Assembly: GCA_029207755.1 (NCBI GenBank)
Contig: JARCOQ010000226.1
Location: 62,001-126,000, forward strand
Direction of reading: 5' to 3'
Length of the DNA: 64,000 bases
DNA from: Chamaea fasciata
Lineage: Eukaryota > Chordata > Aves > Passeriformes > Sylviidae
The notes under the pieces are model-generated. The model saw only the letters and a list, made by a program, of their open reading frames with translations. It made no database searches and was not told the origin of the DNA. Shown in pieces: positions 11,615 through 24,159 of this stretch. Positions within the stretch are counted from its first letter, which is position 1. Every line of letters starts with the position of its first letter. The translations under genes and the position numbers were made by a program.

Positions 11615-12659
11615 GGACACCTAGGGGACAGCCAGGGCAACGCAGGGACACCAGGGCCCCCCCGGGGACACCTAGGGGACAGCCAGGGAACCCCAGGGAC
11701 ACCCTGTGCACCCCCAGGGACACCTAGGGGACAGCCAGGGCCCCCCCCAGGACACCTAGGGGACCGCCAGGGAACCCCAGGGACACCCTGTGCACGCCCA
11801 GGGACACCCAGGGCCCCCCCCGGGACACCTAGAGGACAGCCAAGGCACCCTAGGGACAGCCAGGGCACCCCCAGGGACACCGAGGGCACAGCCAGGGCAC
11901 CCCCAGGGACACCGAGATGACAGGCAGGGCACCCCCAGGGACACCTTGGGGACAGCCAGGGCACCCCAGGGACAGCCAGGGCACCCCCAGGGACACCTAG
12001 GGGACCTCCAGGGCACCCCCAGGGACACCCAGGGCACCCCCAGGGCCACCCAGGGGACAGCAAGGGCACCCCAGGGACAGCGAGGGTACCCCCAGGGACA
12101 CCCAGGGCACCCCCAGGAACACCTAGGGGACAGCCAGGGCACCCCCAGGGACACCCAGGGCACCCCCAGGGACACCTAGGGGACAGCCAGGGCACCCCCA
12201 GGGAAACCTAGGAGAGCGGCAGGGCACCCCCAGGGACACCTAGGGGACAGCCAGGGCACCCCAAGGGACACCTCGGTGACAGCCAGGGCACCCTAGGGAC
12301 AGCCAGGGCACCCCCAGGGACCCCTAGGGCACAGCCAGGGCACCCCCAGGGACACCGAGATGACAGGCAGGGCACACCCAGGGACACCTTGGGGATAGCC
12401 AGGGCACCCCAGGGACAGCCAGGGCACTCCCAGGGACACTCTGGGCACCCACAGGGACACCTTGAAGACAGCCAGGGCACCTCAGGGACATCCAGGGCAC
12501 CCCCAGGGACACGAAGGGGACAGCCAGGGCACCCCAGGGACACCTAGGGGACAGGCAGGGCACCCCCAGGGACACCCAGGGCACCCCCAACGACACTTAG
12601 GGGACAGGCAGGGCACCCCCAGGGACACTGACGAGACAGCCAGGGCACCCCCAGGGACA

Positions 12660-15550
12660 CCTAGGGGACAGCCAGGGCACCCCAGGGACACGCAGGGAAC
12701 CCCCAGGGACACCTAGGGGAAAGCCAGGGCACCCGAGGGACACCTAGGGGAAGGCAGGACACCCCCTGGGACACGTAGGGGACAGGCAGGGCACCCCCAG
12801 GGACACCTAGGGGACAGCCAGGGCCCCCCCAAGGACACCTAGGGGAAAAGCAGGGCACCCCCAGGGACACCGAGGGGACAGCCAGGGCACCCCCAGGGAC
12901 ACCGAGAGGACAGGCAGGGCACCCCCAGGGACACCTTGGGGACAGCCAGGGCACCCCAGGGACAGCCAGGGCACCCCCAGGGACACCTAGGGGACCTCCA
13001 GGGCACCCCCAGGGACACCCAGGGCACCCCCAGGGCCACCTAGGGAACAGCCAGGGCACCCCAGGGACAGCGAGGGAACTCCCAGGGACACCCAGGGCAC
13101 CCCCAGGGACACCTAGGGGACAGCCAGGGCACCCCCAGGGACAGCCAGGGCACCCCCAGGGACACCTAGGGGACAGCCAGGGCACCCCCAGGGACACCAA
13201 GGAGAGAGTCAGAGCACCCCCAGGGACACCTAGGGGACAGCCAGGGCACCCCAAGGGACACCTAGGTGACAGCCAGGGCACCCTAGGGACAGCCAGGGCA
13301 CCCCCAGGGACCCCTAGGGCACAGCCAGGGCACCCTAGGGACAGCCAGGGCACCCCCAGGGACACCAAGGGGACATCCAGAGCACCCCAGGGACAGCCAG
13401 GGCACCCCCAGGGACACCTAAGGAACACCCTGGGCACCCCCAGGGACACCAAGGGGACCCCCAGGGACACCTAGGGGACAGGCAGGGCACCCCCAGGGAC
13501 ACTGACGGGACAGCCAGGGCACCCCCAGATACCCCTAGGGGACAGCCAGGGCACTCCCAGGGACACTTTGGGCACCCACAGGGACACCTTGGGGACAGCC
13601 AGGGCACACCAGGGACACCCAGGGCACCCCCAGGGACACCTAGGGGACCTCAAGGGCACCCCCAGGGACACCCAGGGCACCCCCAGGGCCACCTAGGGGA
13701 CAGCCAGGGCACCCCAGGGACAGCCAGGGCCCCCCCAGGGACACATAGGGGACAGCCAGGGCACCCCAGGCACACCCAGGGCTCCCCCAGGGACACCTAG
13801 GGGACAGCCAGGGCACCCCCAGGGACACCGAGGTCACCCCCAGGGACACCTAGGGCACCCCCAGAGACACCGAGGGCACAGCCAGGGCACCCTAGGGACA
13901 GCCAGGGCACCCCCAGGGACACCTAGGGGACAGCCAGGGCACCCCCAGGGACACCTAGAAGACAGCCAGGGCAACACCAGGGACATTTAGGGGACAGCCA
14001 GGGAACCCCCACGGACACCTAGGGGACAGCCAGGGCACTCCAGAGACAGCCAGGGCACCCCCAGGGACACCTAGGGGAAAGCCAGGGCACCCGAGGGACA
14101 GCCAGAGCACCCCCAGGGACACCAAGGGCACAGCCAGGGCACCCTAGGGACAGCCAGGGCAACGCCAGGGACACCTAGGGGACAGCCAGGGCATCCCCAG
14201 GGACACCTAGGGGAAAGGCAGGGCACCCCCAGGGACACCTAGGGGACAGCCAGGGCCCCCCCAGGGACAACTAGGGGAAAGCCAGGGCACTCCAGGGACA
14301 GCCAGGGCCCCCCCAGGGACAACTAGGGGACAGCCAGGGCACTCCAGGGACACCCAGGGCACCCCCAGGGACACCTAGGGGACAGCCAGGGCACCCTAAA
14401 GACAGCCAGGGCACCCCCAGGGACACCTAGGGGACAGGCAGGGCACCCCCAGGGACACCGAGGGGAAAGCCAGGGCACCCCCAGGGACACCTAGGGGAAG
14501 GCAGGACACCCCCAGGGACACCTAGGGGACAGCCAGGGCACTCCAGGGACACCCAGGGCACCCCCAGTGACACCTAGGGGACAGGCCGAGCACCCGCAGG
14601 GACACCTAGGGGACAGGCAGGGCACCCCCAGGGACACTGACGGGACAGCCAGGGCACCCCCAGAGACCCCTAGGGGACAGCCAGGGCACTCCCAGGGACA
14701 CTCTGGGCACCCACAGAGACACCTTGAAGACAGCCAGGGCACCTCAGGGTCACCCAGGGCACCCCCAGGGACACCCAGGGCACCCCCAGGGACACGAAGG
14801 GGACAGCCAGGGCACCCCAGGGACACCTAGGGGACAGGCAGGGCACCCCCAGGGACACCCAGGGCACCCCCAACGACACTTAGGGGACAGGCAGGGCCCC
14901 CCCAGGGACACCTAGGGGACAGCCAGGGCACCCCAGGGACACCCAGGGCACACCCAGGGACACCTAGGGGACAGCCAGGGCATCCCGAGGGACAGGGAGG
15001 GCACCCACAGGGACACCTAGGAGACAGCCAGGTCACGCCAGGGACACCCAGGGCACCCCCAGGGACACCTAGGAGACAGCCAGGGCACGCCAGGGACACC
15101 CAGGGCACGCCAGGGACACCTAGAAAACAGCCAGGGCACCCCCAGGGACACTGACGGGACAGCCAGGGCACCCCCAGAGACCCCTAGGGGACAGCCAGGG
15201 CACTCCCAGGGACACTCTGGGCACCCACAGAGACACCTTGAAGACAGCCAGGGCACCTCAGGGACACCCAGGGCACCCCCAGGGACACCCAGGGCACCCC
15301 CAGGGACACGAAGGGGACAGCCAGGGCACCCCAGGGACATCCAGGGCACCCCCAGGGACACCTAGGGAACAGCCAGGGCACCCTAGGGACCGCCAGGGCA
15401 CCCCCAGGGACACCCAGGGCACCCCCAGGGACACGAAGGGGACAGCCAGGGCACCCCAGGGACACCTAGGGGACAGGCAGGGCACCCCCAGGGACACCCA
15501 GGGCACCCCCAACGACACTTAGGGGACAGCCAGGGCACCCCCAGGGACAC
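12660..15550. repeat. 2.1-2.9 kb higher-order unit, copy 1
   Basis: Starts with GGGGACAGCCAGGG followed by the ACACGCAGGGAACCC variant. The same start recurs near 15551 and 18147, and a modified one (GGAAAAGCAGGGCACC) near 20245, giving steps of 2890, 2596 and 2098 bases. Within the first two copies the offset changes from 2890 to 2837 near 13.0 kb, a 53-bp (32+21) difference. Confidence 0.85.
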
Positions 15551-18146
15551 CTAGGGGACAGCCAGGGCACCCCAGGGACACGCAGGGAACCCCCAGGGAC
15601 ACCTAGGGGAAAGCCAGGGCACCCGAGGGACACCTAGGGGAAGGCAGGACACACCCTGGGACACGTAGGGGACAGGCAGGGCACCCCCAGGGACACCTAG
15701 GGGACAGCCAGGGCCCCCCCAAGGACACCTAGGGGAAAAGCAGGGCACCCCCAGGGACACCGAGGGGACAGCCAGGGCACCCCCAGGGACACCGAGAGGA
15801 CAGGCAGGGCACCCCCAGGGACACCTTGGGGACAGCCAGGGCACCCCAGGGACAGCCAGGGCACCCCCAGGGACACCTAGGGGACAGCCAGGGCACCCCA
15901 GGGACAGCGAGGGAACTCCCAGGGACACCCAGGGCACCCCCAGGGACACCTAGGGGACAGCCAGGGCACCACCAGGGACACCCAGGGCACCCCCAGGGAC
16001 ACCTAGGGGACAGCCAGGGCACCCCCAGGGACACCAAGGAGAGAGTCAGAGCACCCCCAGGGACACCTAGGGGACAGCCAGGGCACCCCAAGGGACACCT
16101 AGGTGACAGCCAGGGCACCCTAGGGACAGCCAGGGCACCCCCAGGGACCCCTAGGGCACAGCCAGGGCACCCTAGGGACAGCCAGGGCACCCCCAGGGAC
16201 ACCAAGGGGACATCCAGAGCACCCCAGGGACAGCAAGGGCACCCCCAGGGACACCTAAGGAACACCCTGGGCACCCCCAGGGACACCAAGGGGGCCCCCA
16301 GGGACACCTAGGGGACAGACAGGGCACCCCCAGGGACACTGACGGGACAGCCAGGGCACCCCCAGATACCCCTAGGGGACAGCCAGGGCACTCCCAGGGA
16401 CACTTTGGGCACCCACAGGGAGACCTTGGGGACAGCCAGGGCACACCAGGGACACCCAGGGCACCCCCAGGAACACCTAGGGGACCTCAAGGGCACCCCC
16501 AGGGACACCCAGGGCACCCCCAGGGCCACCTAGGGGACAGCCAGGGCACCCCAGGGACAGCCAGGGCCCCCCCAGGGACACATAGGGGACAGCCAGGGCA
16601 CCCCAGGCACACCCAGGGCTCCCCCAGGGACACGTAGGGGACAGCCAGGGCACCCCCAGGGACACCGAGGTCACCCCCAGGGACACCTAGGGCACCCCCA
16701 GAGACACCGAGGGCACAGCCAGGGCACCCTAGGGACAGCCAGGGCACCCCCAGGGACACCTAGGGGACAGCCAGGGCACCCCCAGGGACACCTAGAAGAC
16801 AGCCAGGGCAACACCAGGGACATTTAGGGGACAGCCAGGGAACCCCCAGGGACACCTAGGGGACAGCCAGGGCACTCCAGAGACAGCCAGGGCACCCCCA
16901 GGGACACCTAGGGGAAAGCCAGGGCACCCGAGGGACAGCCAGAGCACCCCCAGGGACACCAAGGGCACAGCCAGGGCACCCTAGGGACAGCCAGGGCAAC
17001 GCCAGGGACACCTAGGGGACAGCCAGGGCATCCCCAGGGACACCTAGGGGAAAGGCAGGGCACCCCCAGGGACACCTAGGGGACAGCCAGGGCCCCCCCA
17101 GGGACAACTAGGGGAAAGCCAGGACACTCCAGGGACAGCCAGGGCCCCCCCAGGGACAACTAGGGGACAGCCAGGGCACTCCAGGGACACCCAGGGCACC
17201 CCCAGGGACACCTAGGGGACAGCCAGGGCACCCTAAAGACAGCCAGGGCACCCCCAGGGACACCTAGGGGACAGGCAGGGCACCCCCAGGGACACCGAGG
17301 GGAAAGCCAGGGCACCCCCAGGGACACCTAGGGGAAGGCAGGACACCCCCAGGGACACCTAGGGGACAGCCAGGGCACTCCAGGGACACCCAGGGCACCC
17401 CCAGTGACACCTAGGGGACAGGCCGAGCACCCGCAGGGACACCTAGGGGACAGGCAGGGCACCCCCAGGGACACTGACGGGACAGCCAGGGCACCCCGAG
17501 AGACCCCTAGGGGACAGCCAGGGCACTCCCAGGGACACTCTGGGCACCCACAGAGACACCTTGAAGACAGCCAGGGCACCTCAGGGACACCCAGGGCACC
17601 CCCAGGGACACCCAGGGCACCCCCAGGGACACGAAGGGGACAGCCAGGGCACCCCAGGGACACCTAGGGGACAGGCAGGGCACCCCCAGGGACACCCAGG
17701 GCACCCCCAACGACACTTAGGGGACAGGCAGGGCCCCCCCAGGGACACCTAGGGGACAGCCAGGGCACCCCAGGGACACCCAGGGCACACCCAGGGACAC
17801 CTAGGGGACAGCCAGGGCATCCCGAGGGACAGGGAGGGCACCCACAGGGACACCTAGGAGACAGCCAGGTCACGCCAGGGACACCCAGGGCACCCCCAGG
17901 GACACGAAGGGGACAGCCAGGGCACCCCAGGGACATCCAGGGCACCCCCAGGGACACCTAGGGAACAGCCAGGGCACCCTAGGGACCGCCAGGGCACCCC
18001 CAGGGACACCCAGGGCACCCCCAGGGACACGAAGGGGACAGCCAGGGCACCCCAGGGACACCTAGGGGACAGGCAGGGCACCCCCAGGGACACCCAGGGC
18101 ACCCCCAACGACACTTAGGGGACAGCCAGGGCACCCCCAGGGACAC
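15551..18146. repeat. 2.1-2.9 kb higher-order unit, copy 2
   Basis: Aligns to copy 1 at offset 2890 then 2837, and to copy 3 at offset 2596 for at least 15551-16444. It is 241 bp longer than the 15551-18147 register predicts for some stretches, because a group of units near 15.1-15.3 kb is missing from the equivalent place near 17.9 kb. Confidence 0.8.
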
Positions 18147-20244
18147 CTAGGGGACAGCCAGGGCACCCCAGGGACACGCAGGGAACCCCCAGGGACACCT
18201 AGGGGAAAGCCAGGGCACCCGAGGGACACCTAGGGGAAGGCAGGACACACCCTGGGACACGTAGGGGACAGGCAGGGCACCCCCAGGGACACCTAGGGGA
18301 CAGCCAGGGCCCCCCCAAGGACACCTAGGGGAAAAGCAGGGCACCCCCAGGGACACCGAGGGGACAGCCAGGGCACCCCCAGGGACACCGAGAGGACAGG
18401 CAGGGCACCCCCAGGGACACCTTGGGGACAGCCAGGGCACCCCAGGGACAGCCAGGGCACCCCCAGGGACACCTAGGGGACAGCCAGGGCACCCCAGGGA
18501 CAGCGAGGGAACTCCCAGGGACACCCAGGGCACCCCCAGGGACACCTAGGGGACAGCCAGGGCACCACCAGGGACACCCAGGGCACCCCCAGGGACACCT
18601 AGGGGACAGCCAGGGCACCCCCAGGGACACCAAGGAGAGAGTCAGAGCACCCCCAGGGACACCTAGGGGACAGCCAGGGCACCCCAAGGGACACCTAGGT
18701 GACAGCCAGGGCACCCTAGGGACAGCCAGGGCACCCCCAGGGACCCCTAGGGCACAGCCAGGGCACCCTAGGGACAGCCAGGGCACCCCCAGGGACACCA
18801 AGGGGACATCCAGAGCACCCCAGGGACAGCAAGGGCACCCCCAGGGACACCTAAGGAACACCCTGGGCACCCCCAGGGACACCAAGGGGGCCCCCAGGGA
18901 CACCTAGGGGACAGACAGGGCACCCCCAGGGACACTGACGGGACAGCCAGGGCACCCCCAGATACCCCTAGGGGACAGCCAGGGCACTCCCAGGGACACT
19001 TTGGGCACCCACAGGGAGACCTTGGGGACAGCCAGGGCACATTAGGGACACCCAGGGCACCCCCAGGGACACCTAGGGGACAGCCAGGGCACCCCCAGGG
19101 ACACCTAGAAGACAGCCAGGGCAACACCAGGGACACCTAGGGGACAGGCAGGGCACCCCCAGGGACACCCAGGGCACCCCCAACGACACTTAGGGGACAG
19201 GCAGGGCCCCCCCAGGGACACCTAGGGGACAGCCAGGGCACCCCAGGGACACCCAGGGCACACCCAGGGACACCTAGGGGACAGCCAGGGCATCCCGAGG
19301 GACAGGGAGGGCACCCACAGGGACACCTAGGAGACAGCCAGGTCACGCCAGGGACACCCAGGGCACCCCCAGGGACACCTAGGAGACAGCCAGGGCACGC
19401 CAGGGACACCCAGGGCACGCCAGGGACACCTAGAAAACAGCCAGGGCACCCCCAGGGACACTGAGGGGACAGCCAGGGCAGCCCAGGGACACCTACGGGA
19501 CAGCCAGGGCACCCTCTGGGACACCAAGGACAGCCAGGGCACACCAAGGACAGCCAGGGCAGCCCAGGGACACCTACGGGAAAGCCAGGGCACCCCAGGG
19601 CAGCCCAGGGAAACCCAGGGTACCCCAGGGACACGTAGGGGACCTCCCGGGCGCCCCAGGGACACCCAGGGCCCCCCCAGGGACACCTACGGGACAGCCA
19701 GGGAACGCCAGGGACACCATGGGCACGCCCAGGGACACCTAGGGGAGAGCCAGGGCACCCCCAGGGACATTTAGGGGACAGCCAGGGCACTCCAGGGACA
19801 CCCAGGGCACCCCCAGTGACACCTAGGGGACAGGCCGAGCACCCCCAGGGACACCTAGGGGACAGGCAGGGCACCCCCAGGGACACTGACGGGACAGCCA
19901 GGGCACCCCCAGAGACCCCTAGGGGATAGCCAGGGCACTCCCAGGGACACTCTGGGCACCCACAGGGACACCTTGAAGACAGCCAGGGCACCTCAGGGAC
20001 ATCCAGGGCACCCCCAGGGACACCTAGGGAACAGCCAGGGCACCCTAGGGACCGCCAGGGCACCCCCAGGGACACCCAGGGCACCCCCAGGGACACGAAG
20101 GGGACAGCCAGGGCACCCCAGGGACACCTAGGGGACAGGCAGGGCACCCCCAGGGACACCCAGGGCACCCCCAACGACACTTAGGGGACAGGCAGGGCAC
20201 CCCCAGGGACACTGACGAGACAGCCAGGGCACCCCCAGGGACAC
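18147..20244. repeat. 2.1-2.9 kb higher-order unit, copy 3 (shortened)
   Basis: Opens like copy 2 and follows it closely to about 19040. It then skips to the CAACACCAGGGACACC region and the divergent patch at 19480-19630 before the next register mark near 20245. Confidence 0.8.
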
Positions 20245-23200
20245 CTAGGGGACAGCCAGGGCACCCCAGGGAAAAGCAGGGCACCCCCAGGGACACCTAG
20301 GGGAAAGCCAGGGCACCCGAGGGACACCTAGGGGAAGGCAAAACACCCCCTGGGACAAGTAGGGGACAGGCAGGGCACCCCCAGGGACACCTAGGGGACA
20401 GCCAGGGCCCCCCCAAGGACACCTAGGGGAAAAGCAGGGCACCCCCAGGGACACCGAGGGGACAGCCAGGGCACCCCCAGGGACACCGAGAGGACAGGCA
20501 GGGCACCCCCAGGGACACCTTGGGGACAGCCAGGGCACCCCAGGGACAGCCAGGGCACCCCCAGGGACACCTAGGGGACCTCCATGGCACCCCCAGGGAC
20601 ACCCAGGGCACCCCCAGGGCCACCTAGGGAACAGCCAGGGCACCCCAGGGACAGCGAGGGAACTCCCAGGGACACCCAGGGCACCCCCAGGGACACCTAG
20701 GGGACAGCCAGGGCACCCCCAGGGACACCCAGGGCACCCCCAGGGACACCTAGGGGACAGCCAGGGCACCCCCAGGGACACCAAGGAGAGAGTCAGAGCA
20801 CCCCCAGGGACACCTAGGGGACAGCCAGGGCACCCCAAGGGACACCTAGGGGACAGCCAGGGCACCCCCGGGGACACCCAGGGAACCCCCAGGGACACCT
20901 ATGGGACAGGAAGGGAACCCCCAGGGACACCTAGGGGACAGCCAGGGCACCCCCAGGGACACCCAGGGCACCCCCAGGGACACCAAGGGGACAGGCAGGG
21001 AACCCCCAGGGACACCTAGGGGATGGCCAGGGCCCACCCAGGGACACCTAGGGGACAGGCAGGGCACCCCCAGGGCACCCCAGGGACACCCAGGGCACCC
21101 CCAGGGACACCAAGGGGACAGCCAGAGCACCCCAAGGACAGCCAGGCCACCCCCAGGGACACCTAGGGGAGAGCCAGGGCACCCCAGGGACACCTAGGGG
21201 ACAGCCAGGGCACCCCCAGGGACACCTAGGGGACAGCCAGGGCACCCCAGGGACAGCCAGGGAACCCCCAGGGACACCAAGGGGACAGCAAGGGCACCCC
21301 CAGGGACAACCTGGGCACACCCAGGGACACGTAGGGGACAGCCAGGGCACCCCAGGGACACCCTGGGCACCCCCAGGGACACCGAGGGGACAGCCACGGC
21401 ACCCCAGGGACACCTAGGGGACAGCCAGGGCATCCCCAGGGACACCCAGAGCACACCCAGGGACACGTAGCGGACAGCCTGGGCACCCCCAGGGACACCC
21501 AGGGCACCCCTCAGGGACACCTAGGGGACAGCCAGGGCACCCTAGGGACAGCCAGGGCACCCCCAGGGACACCAAGGGCACAGCCAGGGCACCCTAGGGA
21601 CAGCCAGGGCACCCCCAGGGACACCAAGGGCACAGACAGGGCACCTTAGGGACACCAAGGGGACAGCCAGGGCACCCCCAGGGACACCTAGGGGACAGCC
21701 AGTGCCCCCCCAGGGACACCCAGGGCACCCCCAGGGACAGCTAGGGGACAGCCAGGGCGTCCCCAGGGACACCCAGGGCAACCCCAGGGACACCTAGAGG
21801 ACAGCCAGGGCACCGAAGGCAAACCCACGGCACCCCCAGGGGCACCTAGGGGACAGCCAGGGCACCCCGAGGGACACCAGGGCACCCCCAGGGACACCTA
21901 GGGGACAGCCAGGGCACCCTAGGGACAGCCAGGGCACCCCCAGGGACACCAAGGGCACAGACAGGGCACCCTAGGGACACCAAAGGGACAGCCAGGGCAC
22001 CCCCAGGGACACCTAGGGGACATCCAGTGCACCCCAGGGACACCCAGGGCAACCCCAGGGACACCTAGAGGACAGATAGGGCACCCCAGGCACACCCACG
22101 GCACCCCCAGGGACACCTAGGGGACAGCCAGGGCACCCCGAGGGACACCAGGGCACCCCCAGGGACACCTAGGGGACAGCCAGGGCACCCCAGGGACAGC
22201 CAGGGCACCCCCAGGGACACCTAGGCGACCTCCAGGGACATCTAGGGGACAGCCAGGGCACCGCAGGGAAAGCCAGGGCACCCCCAGGAACACCTAGGGG
22301 ACAGCCAGGGCACCCCAGGGACAGCCAGGGCACCCCCAGGGACACCTAGGGGACAGCCAGGGCCCCCCAGGGACACCTAGGGGACACCAAGGGCACCCCA
22401 GGGACACCCAGGGCACCCCCAGGGACACCTAGGGGACAGCCAGGGCATCCCGAGGGACAGGGAGGGCACCCACAGGGACACCTAGGAGACAGCCAGGGCA
22501 CGCCAGGGACACCCAAGGCACTCCCAGGGACACCTAGGAGACAGCCAGGGCACGCCAGGGACACTCAAAGCACCCTCAGGGACCCCTAGGGGAGAGCCAG
22601 GGCACCCCCAGGGACACTGAGGGGACAGCCAGGGCACCCCAGGGACACCTAGGGCACCGCCAGGGCACCCTAGGGACAGCCAGGGCAGCCCAGGGACACC
22701 TACGGGACAGCCAGGGCACCCTCTGGGACACCAAGGACAGCCAGGGCACCCCAAGGACAGCCAGGGCAGCCCAGGGACACCCAGGGTACCCCAGGGACAC
22801 GTAGGGGACCTCCCGGGCACCCCAGGGACACCCAGGGCCCACCCAGGGACACCTACGGGACAGCCAGGGAACGCCAGGGACACCATGGGCACACCCAGGG
22901 ACACCTAGGGGACAGCCAGGGCACCCCCAGGGACACGTAGGGGACAGGCAGGGCACCCTAGGGACAGGCAGGGCACCCCCAGGGACACCTAGGGGACAGC
23001 CAGGGCCCCCCCAGGGACACCTAGGGGACAGCCAGGGCACCCCAGGGACACCCAGGGCACCCCCAGGGACACCGAGGGGACAGCCAGGGCACCCTAGGGA
23101 CAGCCATGGCAACCTAGGGACAGCCAGGGCACCCCCAGAGACACCGAGGGCACAGCCAGGGCACCCTAGGGACAGCCAGGGCACCCCCAGGGACACCTAA

Positions 23201-23629
23201 GGGACAGGCAGGGCACCCCCAGTGACTCTGACGGGACAGCCAGGGCACCCCCAGAGACCCCTAGGGGACAGCCAGGGACCTCCTAGGGACACTCTGGGCA
23301 CCCCAAGGGACACCTTGGGGTCAGCCAGGGCACCCCAGGGACACCCAGGGCACCCCCAGGGACACGGAGGGGACAGCTAGGGCACCCCCAGGGACACCTA
23401 GGGCAAGGCAGGACACCCCCAGGGACACCTAGGGGACAGGCATGGCACCTCCAGGGACAGCCAGGGTACCCCCAGGGACACCTTGGGACAGTCAGGGCAC
23501 CCCAGGGACACCTAGGGGACAGCCAGGGCACCCTAGGGACAGCCAGGGCACCCCGAGGGACACCTAAGTGACAGCCAGGGCACCCCAGGGACATCGAGGG
23601 ACAGCCAGGAACCTCCTGGGACAGCCAGC

Positions 23630-24159
23630 TCACCCCCACGGCCGCCTCCACCTCCAGGAGCTATCAAAACCCTCCTCAGGTTCTTTGATGCCTCAAATGG
23701 GCCGCCCAAACCTCCCGAATACCCCCCAAAGCACCTAAGCAGCCCCCAGGACTCCCCCCAGACCCCCCACAACCCAAAAACCCCCTCCACGACAACTCAG
23801 GACCCCCAGGATCCCCCCAAATCCGCGCCCCCCTCACCCTGAGGTCCCGTTTGAGCCGCTCCACGTTGCGGACAGGCACCAGCTCATCAAGCCCCAAGCA
23901 CCAACACCTGCGGGACTGGGATGGACTGAGAGCACTGGGAGGGTGACCAGAGAAACCTGGGATGGACAAAGAGTGGACTGGGATGAACTGGGATGAACTG
24001 GCAGGCGTGTGGGGGTCCATGGTGGCCACTCGGTGCCTTACTGGTCTATACTGGGATGGGTCGGATGGCCCCAGGGGAGGGGGTGAGGCCACAATGGTCC
24101 AGACTAGGAGGGGAGTCACCATGGCGCCGGAGGCGGAGTCGAGGATACGAGCGAGGCAA
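23630..24159. repeat. Spacer copy 3 (530 bp)
   Basis: Group {1,2,3}. Compared with copy 2 it has a small change near 23730-23760 (CACCTAAGCAGC and GGACTCCCCCC in place of CACCCAAAGCAGC and GGACGCTCCCC) with a net loss of one base. This shifts the long minus-strand frame that is open in copy 2, so the frame is broken here into two parts. Confidence 0.95.
23838..23907 (-). other. Exon-like segment in spacer 3
   Basis: Four-C form, same as copy 2 within the segment. The one-base loss lies downstream of the donor-like GTGAGG, that is, outside the segment. Confidence 0.35.

Larger units (their letters stand above)
10375..14080. repeat. Block, right copy of the 7.7-kb-offset duplication
   Basis: Counterpart of about 2710-6290, holding spacer 2. 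To its left, about 10180-10360 matches about 1970-2250 instead, so a junction between differently derived blocks lies near 10.36 kb. Confidence 0.85.
11615..23629. repeat. Array segment between spacers 2 and 3
   Basis: Twelve kilobases of minisatellite without genes. It contains a local higher-order expansion with landmark variants (GGAAGGCAGGACAC plus CCCTGGGACA) near 12761, 15650, 18245 and 20341. Around 19480-19630 there is a divergent patch with CAGGGCAGCCCAGGG, CACCCTCTGGGACACC and ACCAAGGACAGCC, echoed near 22680-22790, 30950-31010 and 34980-35110. The stretch from about 21.8 kb belongs to the 20.2-kb-offset block. Confidence 0.9.
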
